Below are positions 1-8,402 of a stretch of DNA of 64,000 nucleotides, piece after piece. The stretch's first letter is position 1, and each line of letters starts with the position of its first letter. Location: assembly GCF_000702945.1 (NCBI RefSeq), contig NZ_JNLE01000005.1, forward strand, positions 930,001-994,000, written 5' to 3'. Both the position numbers and the translations under genes were made by a program. This stretch comes from Clostridium sp. KNHs205 (lineage in GTDB: Bacteria; Bacillota; Clostridia; Lachnospirales; Lachnospiraceae). The notes beneath the pieces are model-generated. The model was not told the origin of the DNA. It searched no databases and was given only the letters and a program-made list of their open reading frames with translations.

Positions 1-918
1 AATTCTCTTCTGGAGACCTACATGAGCGATATTGCTAACAGGGGTCGTATAAATATCTGTGTTGGAACTGGAAATGAAGGCACAGCAGCAAAACATACAA
101 GCGGAGTCTTAAGTATGACTCCGGGTGCCTCAAGAGAGCTGGTAGAGCTGGCTGTAGGAGAATATGAATTCACCTTTAATCTGCAGATCTGGAAAAATTT
201 CTATGATCAGTTTGATATTTCAATAACTTCTCCTGGAGGTACCAGGGTAGGACCAATCCCTGAGCGGCTTGGAACACAGCAATTTCGTATTGGTCCCACA
301 GAAATCTATCTATTTTACGGAAAACCAGTACCCTTTAACAGCCAGCAGGAAATTTATCTGGAGTTTATACCGGTGAATGATTACGTGGAATCGGGTATAT
401 GGACGATTGAACTGGTTCCGCGTAGTATCGTAGTAGGAAATTACGATATGTGGCTTCCGTCAGGAGGCGTATTAAATCCTCAAACAGCTTTTCTAAGACC
501 CACCGAAGTAACTACTCTTACTATCCCCTCAACCGCTGTAAGAGTAATCTCTGTAGGCGCCTATGACGGCTCCAATGACAGCCTTGCTTACTTTTCAGGA
601 AGAGGTTTTCCAAGGGGTGGTTTTCCCATTAAACCGGATCTGGTAGCGCCCGGTGTAAATATAAATTCCTGTTCGCCCGGAGGAGGTTATACCGTACGCT
701 CCGGTACCAGTATGGCAACTCCTTTTGTTACCGGCAGTTGTGCCCTTATGATGCAGTGGGGAATCGTAGATGGCCATGACCTTTTTATGTACGGTGAGAA
801 GATGCGTGCCTATCTTATTGCTGGGGCCAGAGAGCTTCCTTTCGAACCGGTGTATCCCAACCCAACCTTCGGCTATGGTGCCTTGTGTTTAAGAAATACA
901 TTTATGTTGACGCAATAA
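1..918 (+). CDS. Subtilisin-like serine protease (S8 family), Csp-like, 5' end missing
   Basis: The frame is open to the first base of the window, so this is the C-terminal ~305 residues of a longer protein. The oxyanion-hole Asn lies in VGTGNEG near the start and the catalytic Ser in SGTSMATPF near residue 235. About 180 residues separate the two, which is the long insertion typical of clostridial Csp-type subtilases. The Asp and His of the triad would lie upstream. Csp proteases in Clostridia activate the cortex hydrolase SleC during spore germination. A SleC-like gene lies at 43.3 kb, but the role here is inferred. The gene ends just before a bidirectional terminator. Confidence 0.88.
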   Translation, partial: NSLLETYMSDIANRGRINICVGTGNEGTAAKHTSGVLSMTPGASRELVELAVGEYEFTFNLQIWKNFYDQFDISITSPGGTRVGPIPERLGTQQFRIGPTEIYLFYGKPVPFNSQQEIYLEFIPVNDYVESGIWTIELVPRSIVVGNYDMWLPSGGVLNPQTAFLRPTEVTTLTIPSTAVRVISVGAYDGSNDSLAYFSGRGFPRGGFPIKPDLVAPGVNINSCSPGGGYTVRSGTSMATPFVTGSCALMMQWGIVDGHDLFMYGEKMRAYLIAGARELPFEPVYPNPTFGYGALCLRNTFMLTQ

Positions 919-948
919 CCAGACCATTTTGGCTTAATTATAATACAC

Positions 949-1008
949 AAAATCCATGAAACACTGTCAAGGCAAAGGTTTCAGCCTTTACTGTGATTCA
1001 TGGATTTT
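949..1008. terminator. Bidirectional Rho-independent terminator
   Basis: AAAATCCATGAA (949-960) pairs with TTCATGGATTTT (997-1008). The inner arm AAAGG/CCTTT closes on TTTCAG. It sits between the subtilase and the convergent membrane-protein gene, so it can serve both. Confidence 0.8.
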
Positions 1009-1038
1009 AAATAACATCCCTTTACTCCTTCTTCATAA

Positions 1039-1503
1039 TTACGTTCCATCCGCAAGGTCACTAAGAATATCTTCATAAGAAGTATCAGGTGACCAGTACT
1101 TTATGGCAATATTGTCTTCTGTATGGTATATATAAGCACAGATACTTTTATTATCCTGCATCCAGATGTCTGCCTTGAGCTTTTTACTGAGACCTTCCTG
1201 CATCAGGTCAAAGGAATACTTTCGAAAAACTTCTCCTTCATAATGCCTTGGATCAAGACCTATCTGCACAGATGCAGCAATCTGCAGTTTGGTAATATCC
1301 TGATTCAAAAAGTCCTTAGATATTATCGGCGCAGTTTTGCTAAACTTATCACTGCCTGCAATATCCCAGCCATATTCTCTCAGGACCTTTTCACTATGCA
1401 GTACCGGATAGTAGGTTTTGTAAGTAAGTACAATAAATAGGCAGATTAATAAAACCGTTACACTAACTGCAAAGTATAATTTACCTCTGGATATTTTAGT
1501 CAT
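1039..1503 (-). CDS. Hypothetical membrane-anchored protein (154 aa)
   Basis: Not recognised. One hydrophobic segment (about residues 9-27) follows a basic N-terminus, so it is probably a signal anchor with a ~125-residue outer domain. The outer part has a Trp/Tyr-rich end (KYWSPDTSYEDIL). The start is supported by GAGAGG eight bases upstream. A small GCCG/CGGC hairpin sits just before that. It is the last of three same-strand genes, each encoding a short N-terminal anchor plus a small domain, and may form an operon with them. Confidence 0.7.
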   Translation of the reverse strand: MTKISRGKLYFAVSVTVLLICLFIVLTYKTYYPVLHSEKVLREYGWDIAGSDKFSKTAPIISKDFLNQDITKLQIAASVQIGLDPRHYEGEVFRKYSFDLMQEGLSKKLKADIWMQDNKSICAYIYHTEDNIAIKYWSPDTSYEDILSDLADGT

Positions 1504-1518
1504 ACTTTCCTCTCTTTC

Positions 1519-1533
1519 GCCGTCTTAAGCGGC
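1519..1533 (-). promoter_or_regulatory. Pre-Shine-Dalgarno hairpin (divergent copy)
   Basis: On the minus strand GCCG-CTTAAGA-CGGC lies directly before GAAAGAGAGG and the ATG at 1503. The position matches the recurrent leader hairpin of this window, but AGAT is replaced by GAAAGA. Confidence 0.4.
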
Positions 1534-1690
1534 ACCAATATGAAATTTCCTGTAATTCTAAACTCTTTCTTACCAATTACAATGTCTCTGCTGCCTATAC
1601 ATTAATCCCCGTTAGCACAAAAATTTCCAGCCCCTGCATTCTTAGTATATTATATTCTGGTTATCTGAATAAAATTATGTCCTTTTACTA

Positions 1691-2107
1691 TCAGGGAGAA
1701 ATAGTCCATATAGTAAAATACTTCAGATATATCCTTCCTGTTAATACTCTGTTCTCTGATGCACCTTCGAATATGTACCCTCCCCCTACCTGTTCTTTGA
1801 ATTTAACTTGATACGTATCTTCTATATAAGAAAACAACGCTTCACTATCTGCCTTCTTCGTAAGAAATACCGTTTCTTGCTCTCCCTTAGCGCCGGCCCT
1901 TTCCGCCTGGGCATATTCATCGCCAATTGTCAGCATAAAAATAGCCTTAACATATTGGAGCGGATTTCCCTCCTGAAAAATCGTATCCTTCCCCATAACA
2001 AAAAGCGCGCTAAAAATCACAAGCAACAGAATAATCATGTCATGTTTCTTGAATCTTTTCATTCTGTTTCCATTTGTATTTCTGTTTAATTTCGTATTTC
2101 CGTACAT
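1691..2107 (-). CDS. Hypothetical membrane-anchored protein (138 aa)
   Basis: Not recognised. A basic stretch (MKRFKKHD) precedes a transmembrane segment at about residues 24-40, then a ~95-residue domain ending in an aromatic strand (RIYLKYFTIWTI). Two starts are possible. ATG 2107 is preferred because GAGAG and the recurrent leader hairpin lie just upstream; an internal ATG at 2062 would still keep the membrane segment. It sits between two genes of similar plan. Confidence 0.65.
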   Translation of the reverse strand: MYGNTKLNRNTNGNRMKRFKKHDMIILLLVIFSALFVMGKDTIFQEGNPLQYVKAIFMLTIGDEYAQAERAGAKGEQETVFLTKKADSEALFSYIEDTYQVKFKEQVGGGYIFEGASENRVLTGRIYLKYFTIWTISP

Positions 2108-2124
2108 CTATTTTCTCTCAATCT

Positions 2125-2138
2125 GCTGCTAACGCAGC
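2125..2138 (-). promoter_or_regulatory. Pre-Shine-Dalgarno leader hairpin
   Basis: On the minus strand GCTGC-GTTA-GCAGC is followed by AGATTGAGAG and then the ATG at 2107. One member of a family described under the findings. Confidence 0.55.
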
Positions 2139-2224
2139 ATAAATATTTTCAATCATTATTTCTTTCAAAAAGAGGGCATTAAAAATACGGTATGCAGCTA
2201 CCTGAAAGGTATTAAGAACTTAGT

Positions 2225-2761
2225 TCAGTTAATGATATTCTCCGACCAGATAAATACAGCCTCTTCACTTTTCGTACCTTTAAAATAAACATTCTCGTCA
2301 AACTCAACGTAGATCTGGCAGATAAATTCATAGGCATCTGCATCCTCTCCTCCTCCACCCTTACCAGGCTTTAAGGTTATCAGCGGTTTACGAATGCTTA
2401 CAAAAACATCATTGCTATTGCGTTTATAGGATACAATGCTATAATTCTCCGCTAAAGGAGTATCGCTGCTGATCTTTAGGGTAAGCATTTTGTCTTTCTT
2501 AGAATATTCCAACACCTGAAATTCCAACCCCCTGGCAGGCTGGTAAGATAAATTCATATCAAAAATCAGATAATAAAGACTAGCCACTACAATAACTGCC
2601 AATAAAATAGCGAGAACTGCCTTTCCTAACCCAGCAACAAATGATTTACCACCATTATCTTCATTAAAATCATCAAGATATTCCCTGTTATTAATCTCAT
2701 TATTCTTCTCAGGAATTATTTGCTTGTTAATACTTGAAGGTTCTGTTAAACGATTATACAT
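2225..2761 (-). CDS. Hypothetical single-pass membrane protein (178 aa)
   Basis: Not recognised. The plan is a ~45-residue Asn/Glu-rich cytoplasmic tail, one transmembrane segment near residues 48-68, and an extracytoplasmic domain with a Gly-rich loop (KPGKGGGGED) and a final WSENIIN. ATG 2761 is chosen because GGGAG lies eight bases upstream; a longer TTG start at 2776 would overlap that site. It is the first of three small anchored proteins on this strand. Confidence 0.68.
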   Translation of the reverse strand: MYNRLTEPSSINKQIIPEKNNEINNREYLDDFNEDNGGKSFVAGLGKAVLAILLAVIVVASLYYLIFDMNLSYQPARGLEFQVLEYSKKDKMLTLKISSDTPLAENYSIVSYKRNSNDVFVSIRKPLITLKPGKGGGGEDADAYEFICQIYVEFDENVYFKGTKSEEAVFIWSENIIN

Positions 2762-2879
2762 AAAATTTACTCCCAATATAGATACATCGTTAACCTGACT
2801 ACAATTTCTGTAATTATTATACTATTTCTAATAATTTCTAACAACATAAATTTAATGCTCTACAAGTTAAATAAAAACA

Positions 2880-3015
2880 TTGAACAAATCAAAAGAATAT
2901 ATCTTCACAATTCAAGAGAATAATCTATACAAATCAAACATTTAAAGATTAAAAGAATAAATCTATACAAATCGAAATAATAAATCTGCACAATCAAAAG
3001 AAAAAATTTGCACAA
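2880..3015. repeat. Degenerate AT-rich direct repeats in a gene-free stretch
   Basis: Units resembling AATCTATACAAATCAAA or AATCTGCACAATCAAAAG recur about every 25-35 bases. The surrounding interval (2762-3171) shows no coding signal. Confidence 0.5.
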
Positions 3016-3171
3016 ACCTATATAATCTCCATACACTATATATGACAGCCATACCTAAAATACTGTAAACCATTAAAAATATTAGAAATCACACTAATTA
3101 TATACTATTTTTCCTCTCCACCCTCCAACAAAAAACACACAACATACGCAACACGCAACAACCAACACGCA

Positions 3172-3402
3172 GAGGATTTATGGTTCTGTTTAGCAGTATT
3201 GCCTTGAGAGAATCCTTATGACACTTAAGTGACAGAAACTATGAATAGGTAAAACAGTGCCATTGTCTGAGCAAAATACACCTCCATCCCCAAAGAGATA
3301 CAGCGAGTTTGGCACTTTTTTACCTGCCATGAATAGTTCCTGTCACTTTAGTGGAATAGGGATTCTTGAAGAAAATACAGCGAAACAGAACCACAAATCC
3401 TC
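3172..3402. repeat. Long inverted-repeat element, family A, copy 1
   Basis: Two ~90-bp arms (3172-3262 and 3310-3402) pair with few mismatches around a 47-base loop. The outer ends read GAGGATTTATGGTTCTGTTT and, on the other strand, GAGGATTTGTGGTTCTGTTT. The inner arms end in GTGCCA/TGGCAC. No ORF is inside. A second copy lies at 35383-35590. Non-autonomous mobile element (MITE-like) or structured RNA are both possible. Confidence 0.75.
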
Positions 3403-3515
3403 GTCCGTTAGCATTTCACCAGCATTTTAAAAGCCCATTCCCGTTTTATATCCCAACTTGTCTAATTTCCACACATCATATATAATAGAAAAAACTGCCA
3501 AGAAAGGAGATTCCC

Positions 3516-3767
3516 ATGCTAAGATTTTTAGTCAATATCCGTGACCTCAACTTTAACGAGGCTGCTGAAAAGTTTCTTCCCGAGGATCTGGCTGGTATTT
3601 TGCTTAAAGCCGGTATACGCATACTTCCTGCCAAAGAACAGCTTACCGCTTTCCTTATTAATGCAAACAGGGACAAGATAATCCGGGAAATCAATAAAAA
3701 CACTGCAAAGAAGTCCCTTCCCCTTAAAGTAAATAATATTCAATTAAAATATCAAAAAGAGTTATAG
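3516..3767 (+). CDS. Small hypothetical protein (83 aa), paralogue of the next gene
   Basis: Not recognised. No signal peptide, predicted mainly helical. A clear AAAGGAGA site precedes the ATG. The N-terminus (MLRFLVNIRDLNFNEAAE) and the C-terminal pattern (INKN..KKSLPLKVNNIQL) align with the protein encoded at 3805-4122, so the two look like a tandem duplication that diverged. The antisense frames here are shadows. Confidence 0.65.
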   Translation: MLRFLVNIRDLNFNEAAEKFLPEDLAGILLKAGIRILPAKEQLTAFLINANRDKIIREINKNTAKKSLPLKVNNIQLKYQKEL

Positions 3768-3773
3768 AGCAAG

Positions 3774-3789
3774 GCGTGGCAAAACACGC
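3774..3789 (+). promoter_or_regulatory. Pre-Shine-Dalgarno leader hairpin inside an operon
   Basis: GCGTG-GCAAAA-CACGC is followed by AGATAGGAG and the ATG at 3805. It lies in the 37-base gap between two co-directional genes, so it need not be tied to a promoter. Confidence 0.6.
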
Positions 3790-3804
3790 AGATAGGAGCC
3801 AGCT

Positions 3805-4122
3805 ATGTTAAAATTAGAAGTAACCTTTGATGAAATCAATTACGGTGAGTTAGTGGCAGGACTTATTCCTATGATACTTGAAAATCTGTCCTCCAGAGAC
3901 GAGAAATCGAAAGAAGTCGTAAACCTCATTAACGGGTTGGGTGATGCCCCTGCCAGAATGCTTACGGCTGCCTTTTCCGAACTTCCCGGCCAGGATATTA
4001 ATAAACTGCTCTCCGGTATTTTCTCTATCTACCGTGAGGATGTGCTAAAGATTATCAACGATAAGCTGAAGGAACAGAAATTAACCGGAGCAGTAACTGA
4101 TATCCGCCTCCAAAATGTTTAA
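3805..4122 (+). CDS. Small hypothetical protein (105 aa), paralogue of the previous gene
   Basis: Not recognised. Predicted helical and cytoplasmic. The N-terminus (MLKLEVTFDEINYGELVAG) and C-terminus (INDKLKEQKLTGAVTDIRL) match the plan of the 83-residue neighbour, with a longer middle (SELPGQDINKLLSGIFSIY). AGGAG nine bases upstream fixes the start. The pair probably forms a two-gene operon whose products may interact; that is inference. Confidence 0.68.
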   Translation: MLKLEVTFDEINYGELVAGLIPMILENLSSRDEKSKEVVNLINGLGDAPARMLTAAFSELPGQDINKLLSGIFSIYREDVLKIINDKLKEQKLTGAVTDIRLQNV

Positions 4123-4463
4123 ACAACCAATCTTAACAAATTTTTTTCTAATTAGCTGTTAGCTATCCCTTTATACAAGGAAGAAATATCAATTAGCCAC
4201 GCTGCAGACTTACAGAAAGCAGTTCTGTCTAATTGACCTTAATTCCAGTATAAACGGGAAGTTTAACAGCTTTTTATAATTCTCCAGGGGTTCCCTCATA
4301 TGACTACCCTCTCACCTTTTCCTTCCAAACTCTCCTGTTATCTGTAGTTCTGTTTAGATCTGGCTCTATTTCCAGTAATGACATATTGCTTAATTGTGAC
4401 AATTTTATTACAATATTGTTAACCCGTTGACGCCAAGCTTTGGTCCACCAATAGGAGGCTTTT
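4123..4463. other. Intergenic stretch without a recognised gene
   Basis: AT-rich. It must hold the promoter of the LysM hydrolase gene, but I cannot place one with confidence. A perfect ACAATATTGT palindrome (about 4411-4420) and a CCAAGCTTTGG hairpin (4432-4442) lie before the start. Confidence 0.4.
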
Positions 4464-5276
4464 ATGATAAAATTGAAATCTGTACGAGTTGTGTTAGCTG
4501 CATCTTTACTATCCCTTGTACTTTGCCAGGCAAATGTATCTGCCGCCACTTACAAGGTTGCAGCAAACGATTCTTTATATAAAATCAGTAAACTGTTCAA
4601 GACTACTGTATCTGCCATAAAGAAAACCAACAACTTAAAAAGCGATACAATACAGAAGGGACAGAAATTAACGATTTCCGCTAAGATATATACAGTAAAG
4701 CAAGGGGATACCCTTAATAATATTGCAAAAGCAAACAAGATTTCCCTTTCTAACTTAAGAAAAGCCAATAATAAATACAATGATACTTTAAAAATAGGTC
4801 AGAAGCTGATACTTCCAGGCATTAAAGCCACAGCAAAAACTACAGCTGTTGCAAAAACTACCGCTACTTCCGCTAAGGTAGAAGCTGCTTCATCAAAAGC
4901 AGTAATTAAATATACTCAGAAAGAAAAAGATTTACTGGCAAGACTGATTACTGCAGAAGCTACCGGACAGCCTTACAAGGCAATGGTCGCAATTGGAGGA
5001 GTCGTAGTTAATCGTGTACAAAGTAAAGAATGGCCAGATACCATAACTGCTGTAATAAATGATGTTCCAGGCGGTTACTATCAGTTTACACCCGTTAAGA
5101 ATGGTTATATTAAGAAACCTGCTTCCGATATAGCAATCAAAGCCGCAGGAGAGGCCCTGTTAGGAGCTGATCCTTCTAAAGGTGCAATGTTCTATTTCGA
5201 TGACAGTTCCACCAACGAGTGGTTATGGGCTAAACCCCAGACAGCTAAATTCGGTAACATGGTTTTTGTTAAATAA
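4464..5276 (+). CDS. LysM-domain cell wall hydrolase, SleB/CwlJ-type
   Basis: Exported peptidoglycan hydrolase of 270 residues. It has a signal peptide (about 1-27, ending VSAA), two LysM peptidoglycan-binding repeats (TYKVAANDSLYKISKLFKTT and IYTVKQGDTLNNIAKANKI), an Ala/Thr/Lys-rich linker (about 118-150), and a C-terminal Hydrolase_2 (SleB) domain beginning at LLARLITAEATGQP, which carries the family's catalytic Glu. The family cleaves cortex or vegetative peptidoglycan. AGGAGG lies six bases before the ATG. A strong terminator follows, so it is monocistronic. Confidence 0.9.
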   Translation: MIKLKSVRVVLAASLLSLVLCQANVSAATYKVAANDSLYKISKLFKTTVSAIKKTNNLKSDTIQKGQKLTISAKIYTVKQGDTLNNIAKANKISLSNLRKANNKYNDTLKIGQKLILPGIKATAKTTAVAKTTATSAKVEAASSKAVIKYTQKEKDLLARLITAEATGQPYKAMVAIGGVVVNRVQSKEWPDTITAVINDVPGGYYQFTPVKNGYIKKPASDIAIKAAGEALLGADPSKGAMFYFDDSSTNEWLWAKPQTAKFGNMVFVK

Positions 5277-5317
5277 TTTAAGCTTACAACGTAATAATCA
5301 TAGATTTCCTTTCAATA

Positions 5318-5347
5318 AAAGCTGCGGCAGATTACTGCCGCAGCTTT
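5318..5347 (+). terminator. Rho-independent terminator
   Basis: AAAGCTGCGGCAG pairs with CTGCCGCAGCTTT around ATTA. It directly follows the SleB-type gene. Confidence 0.85.
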
Positions 5348-5401
5348 CAGACTGTAGAGTCTACTATAATATTCTGAATTTTTAAATCTTGAAGAACTGA
5401 A

Positions 5402-5622
5402 TTAACTAATTTCTAATTTACATATTATATTATTTATCTCCGCTTTCTTCATAGACATTAAAGAGTTTTCAAATAGTAGTTTAGGAGCTTCAACTCCAGG
5501 AATTAACACTGGCAATAATTCCTTTATTACTAATTCCTCTTTCATGAATTCTATTACTAAAGTATTACTTATCCATTATAGTGCTTCCATTGTAATCCCA
5601 ATCCATATAAAAATGCACCCAT
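5402..5622 (-). pseudogene. Remnant of an ABC-2 permease gene
   Basis: The ATG at 5622 overlaps the stop of the ABC ATPase gene (TGATG), the usual ATPase-permease coupling. It opens MGAFLYGLGLQWKHYNG and stops after 17 codons (5569). The first residues resemble ABC-2 permease N-termini. A further 47-codon open stretch (5402-5545, starting MKEELVIKELLPVLIPGV) follows in another frame and lacks a ribosome site. No membrane segments remain, so the permease has been lost by deletion. Confidence 0.5.
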
Positions 5623-6434
5623 CAGTCATTCCCCCTTGATATATTAATAAAATGTTCTTCCAGTGTTCCTCTGTCAATCTTGATATCTTGAATGCTAACT
5701 TCACTTTGCTTATATTGTTCAAGTATTTTCAACATTGTATCGCTGATATTATCTGAATCATATTGTTCAACCCCTTGGATTGTCTTAATAGTGATTGTAA
5801 AATGTTGACCAATTTCGGTAGTTAACTCTTCAGCAGTACCGATAAATGCAATTTCACCATTTCTAAGAATAGCGATTCGATCACATAAACTTTCTACTTC
5901 TGTCATATCGTGACTAGACAAAATAATAGTCTTTCCACGTTCTTTAAGCTTACGAATCTCTTCATGAAAGAATATTCTAGCCTCTACATCAAGTCCTGCT
6001 GTTGGTTCATCAAGGAACACGATTTCCGGGTCGCGTACTAAAGCAAGTGCTAATTGCAAACGATTCTTTTGTCCGGTAGACATTTCTCCATAACGCTTTC
6101 TTGCCAACTTAGTAATTCCTAATGCTTCAAGCATGGAATAGTCAATCTCAACTTTATTCCATTTTGCAAATAATTTCACTGCTTCCATTGCCTTCATATG
6201 TTCAGGAAGTGATGAAGTCTGTAATTGAATTCCCATTTTACCATTTACAATTATATTTCCGCTATCGTATTTTCTTAACCCCTCAATGCATTCCAAGGTT
6301 GTTGTTTTGCCTGCGCCGTTAATGCCAAGCAAGGCAAATATTTCACCTTTTCTCACTTCAAAATTCAAACCTTTTAAGACAGTATTATTGTTATAGCTCT
6401 TCTTAAGATTTTCTACCTGCACAGCATTATTCAT
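5622..6434 (-). CDS. ABC transporter ATP-binding protein (drug/peptide export type)
   Basis: A 270-residue ABC ATPase of the CcmA/DrrA group. Walker A GINGAGKTT, signature STGQKNRLQLA, Walker B IVFLDEPTAGLD and the H-loop SSHD are all intact. The start at 6434 is set by AAGGAGGAG five bases upstream; a longer frame exists but lacks a site. It would need an ABC-2 permease, but the next gene is only a 17-codon remnant, so the transporter is probably dead or uses a partner elsewhere. It lies in a decaying island that also holds a broken radical-SAM-like gene. Confidence 0.85.
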   Translation of the reverse strand: MNNAVQVENLKKSYNNNTVLKGLNFEVRKGEIFALLGINGAGKTTTLECIEGLRKYDSGNIIVNGKMGIQLQTSSLPEHMKAMEAVKLFAKWNKVEIDYSMLEALGITKLARKRYGEMSTGQKNRLQLALALVRDPEIVFLDEPTAGLDVEARIFFHEEIRKLKERGKTIILSSHDMTEVESLCDRIAILRNGEIAFIGTAEELTTEIGQHFTITIKTIQGVEQYDSDNISDTMLKILEQYKQSEVSIQDIKIDRGTLEEHFINISRGND

Positions 6435-6545
6435 TTTACTCCTCCTTAAGCCGATTAGTGCTGATTTTACTTTCATTATCCTAAGTCTTCCAGCCTATGT
6501 TTATATACTTATATAATTTATATTCATTTAACCAATAACAAGTAT

Positions 6546-6698
6546 TTATTCTTGTGTAACGGCTATATTCGCCATAATATCTGTTGATTCTTGAGTTTTG
6601 GGTATAACATTTTCAATATTTTGTACACTCTGCATCCATTGAATTAAATCATTAATCAGTTTATTTCCACTTTCACATAAAGATCTTAACTTCTTCAA
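6546..6698 (-). CDS. Small peptide (50 aa), possible precursor peptide
   Basis: Starts at TTG with a perfect GGAGGA site eight bases upstream. Encodes 50 residues beginning MKKLRSLCESGNKLINDLIQ and ending IMANIAVTQE. One Cys (position 8), acidic/polar tail, no signal peptide. It sits between the remnants of a radical-SAM-like gene and an export ATPase, the place where a ribosomally made peptide precursor would be expected. That role is inference; it could equally be a gene fragment. Confidence 0.45.
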   Translation of the reverse strand: MKKLRSLCESGNKLINDLIQWMQSVQNIENVIPKTQESTDIMANIAVTQE

Positions 6699-6713
6699 AT
6701 TATGCTCCTCCAT

Positions 6714-6944
6714 TCATAAAGATTCAATAAACAAAATAATTGATTCAATACTTGATAACTCCGACCACTCTTTCTTAAATTTATTAAGGCGGTCTAATGA
6801 CTGTTCAAGACTCTGGGAAGCTGCACTTTTAACAGCCTCCAATATTTCATTATCATCAAACACTTCAATACATCTTGTCAGTTTATAAAAAGAATTATTT
6901 CGTACTGCAGGTTCCAGAAATGAATACCATCCTACTGGAAACAT
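6714..6944 (-). pseudogene. C-terminal fragment of an unidentified protein
   Basis: 76 codons from MFPVGWYSFLEPAVRNNSFY to ILFIESL. The coding pattern continues upstream in frame (GNISFIYPFR) to a stop near 6990, with no ribosome site at any start, so this looks like the tail of a longer gene. It is on the same strand as, and just downstream of, the broken radical-SAM-like gene, and may be its severed C-terminus. Its stop is 16 bases before the start of the small peptide gene. Confidence 0.4.
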
Positions 6945-6999
6945 ACGAAATGGATAGATAAAACTAATATTCCCAGTCTATCAAGTTTCTTATGACCTA

Positions 7000-7629
7000 T
7001 TAACGAACGAAATTCTCCCGGTCGTTTAAAAATGAATTTCCTCCAAAGCAACTGGTATGCCACGAAGTGCAGCACGTATCATTGAGGTTGATATATAATT
7101 TGTAGAGACAAGTAATCTTTCTCCAGGTCCTACACAAATATATAAATCTACATTGAATAATGCATCCAACAATTCCATTTTTAAACTGTAATAAGTAATG
7201 CACATTATTACCACCAATCTCAACCGGAACTTTATACTTGTCATGAATCCACTTTACCAGCAGCATACCTCCATGCATCTCTAACCATGAGAAATCCGCT
7301 CCCATAGATATTCCGATTAAATCATAGACTGTAAAATCAATTCCTGATACAAGACGACTAAGCGCATTATCAATCTCTTGGTCACTCTCTCCCTTAAGAT
7401 AGCTCATAACCCTTTGTGAGTCGTAGACAAAACTCCAAATCGTCAATGGTAGTTTACTGGCACATTTACTCAGTGTTACATTCAAGTCGTAGATTTCTGT
7501 ACGTATTCCCTTCTCTGTGAGATACCCCTTGAGAACGCCAAGAGCTAAAGGTGGAATGTTAGATATTTGTTGATATGCAGATTCGTTTGGCGCTAACATT
7601 ATTAATACTTGTCCATTTAAATTATTCAT
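7000..7629 (-). pseudogene. Frameshifted N-terminal part of a cobalamin-binding/radical-SAM-type enzyme
   Basis: The first ~155 codons read like the B12-binding half of a radical SAM protein: LAPNESAYQQISNIPPLALG, then KGYLTEKGIRTEIYDLN, and VPVEIGGNNVHYLLQFK. At about 7177-7185 (an A-run on the coding strand) the frame breaks. The continuation, ELLDALFNVDLYICVGPGER, is in another frame and matches the usual VDLYIxGPGE ending of that domain. The CxxxCxxC radical-SAM motif expected further on is not present before the reading frame ends near 7026. Start supported by AAGGAGAG upstream. Confidence 0.6.
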
Positions 7630-7907
7630 TATTTCTCTCCTTGTAGAAAATTGAAATCAATCCATGTTTTTAATATCCTGCAGAAGAACTTTACATAATG
7701 TGATTACAAATCATATCCTGCAAAAAGCTACTTTCATAATTAGAATGCTATTTAAAAGATTGCAATTAAGCATGCTATCTCGTATCGAAATAACTAGATG
7801 AATGAATGTCTACGAAGCAGTTTTGTATTTCATATATCCTTATTATAAATCCTACCATATCTTGTTAATCTTTCCAATGTTTTCCTAACTTTTTTCCTCT
7901 TAATATT

Positions 7908-8222
7908 TTATGCGCAGATATAATGCAAATATCGTGCATCTTTATCAGCAGATATTATTCTCTCACCTGTACAACGATTACTATTTTTTGTAACATGCAA
8001 AAAATCCCACAACCGTTTATTTCTCTTTGGTTGCGAGACTATAATTGTATCACTAATACCCAGGACCTTTCGGTACTGCGGGTCCGAATTTATCTTGGAA
8101 ATCGTGCGGGGATTGTCATAATTATCATAGAACAGGGAGGGCTGACAATGGCTTCTGTTTTTCTCCATCCAATGAATCATACAACTTTTCAAATAATGCA
8201 AGACTAGTGCCATGCCTGGCAC
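7908..8222 (-). CDS. Hypothetical ORF, probable gene fragment (104 aa)
   Basis: Not recognised. The protein-like stretch (FYDNYDNPRTISKINSDPQY, then IVVSQPKRNKRLWDFLHV-type residues) favours this strand over the opposite one. No convincing ribosome site, and the nominal start lies inside a GTGCC/GGCAC palindrome (8207-8222). It is probably debris of the decaying island. Confidence 0.3.
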   Translation of the reverse strand: MPGMALVLHYLKSCMIHWMEKNRSHCQPSLFYDNYDNPRTISKINSDPQYRKVLGISDTIIVSQPKRNKRLWDFLHVTKNSNRCTGERIISADKDARYLHYICA

Positions 8223-8229
8223 ACCAAAT

Positions 8230-8264
8230 AATCAGGACCACCAGCTTAGCTGGTGGTCCTGATT
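8230..8264. terminator. Strong 16-bp hairpin, likely bidirectional terminator
   Basis: AATCAGGACCACCAGC pairs perfectly with GCTGGTGGTCCTGATT around TTA. It marks the boundary between the decaying island and the enolase gene. Confidence 0.6.
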
Positions 8265-8402
8265 ATAAATATCACAGATAAGTTTTACACCTATTTTTTT
8301 ACATTAGAATAATAAACAGATTGTATAATTTAATGTTTAATAACTTATTATTTTAAATTTTATCATTTGACTAATTTACAGATGTAAGTATTTTTTATCT
8401 TA

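Noticed and set aside
7923..8207. 94-codon plus-strand frame
   Set aside because: Ile/Thr-rich with no ribosome site; the opposite strand looks more protein-like, although that is weak too.
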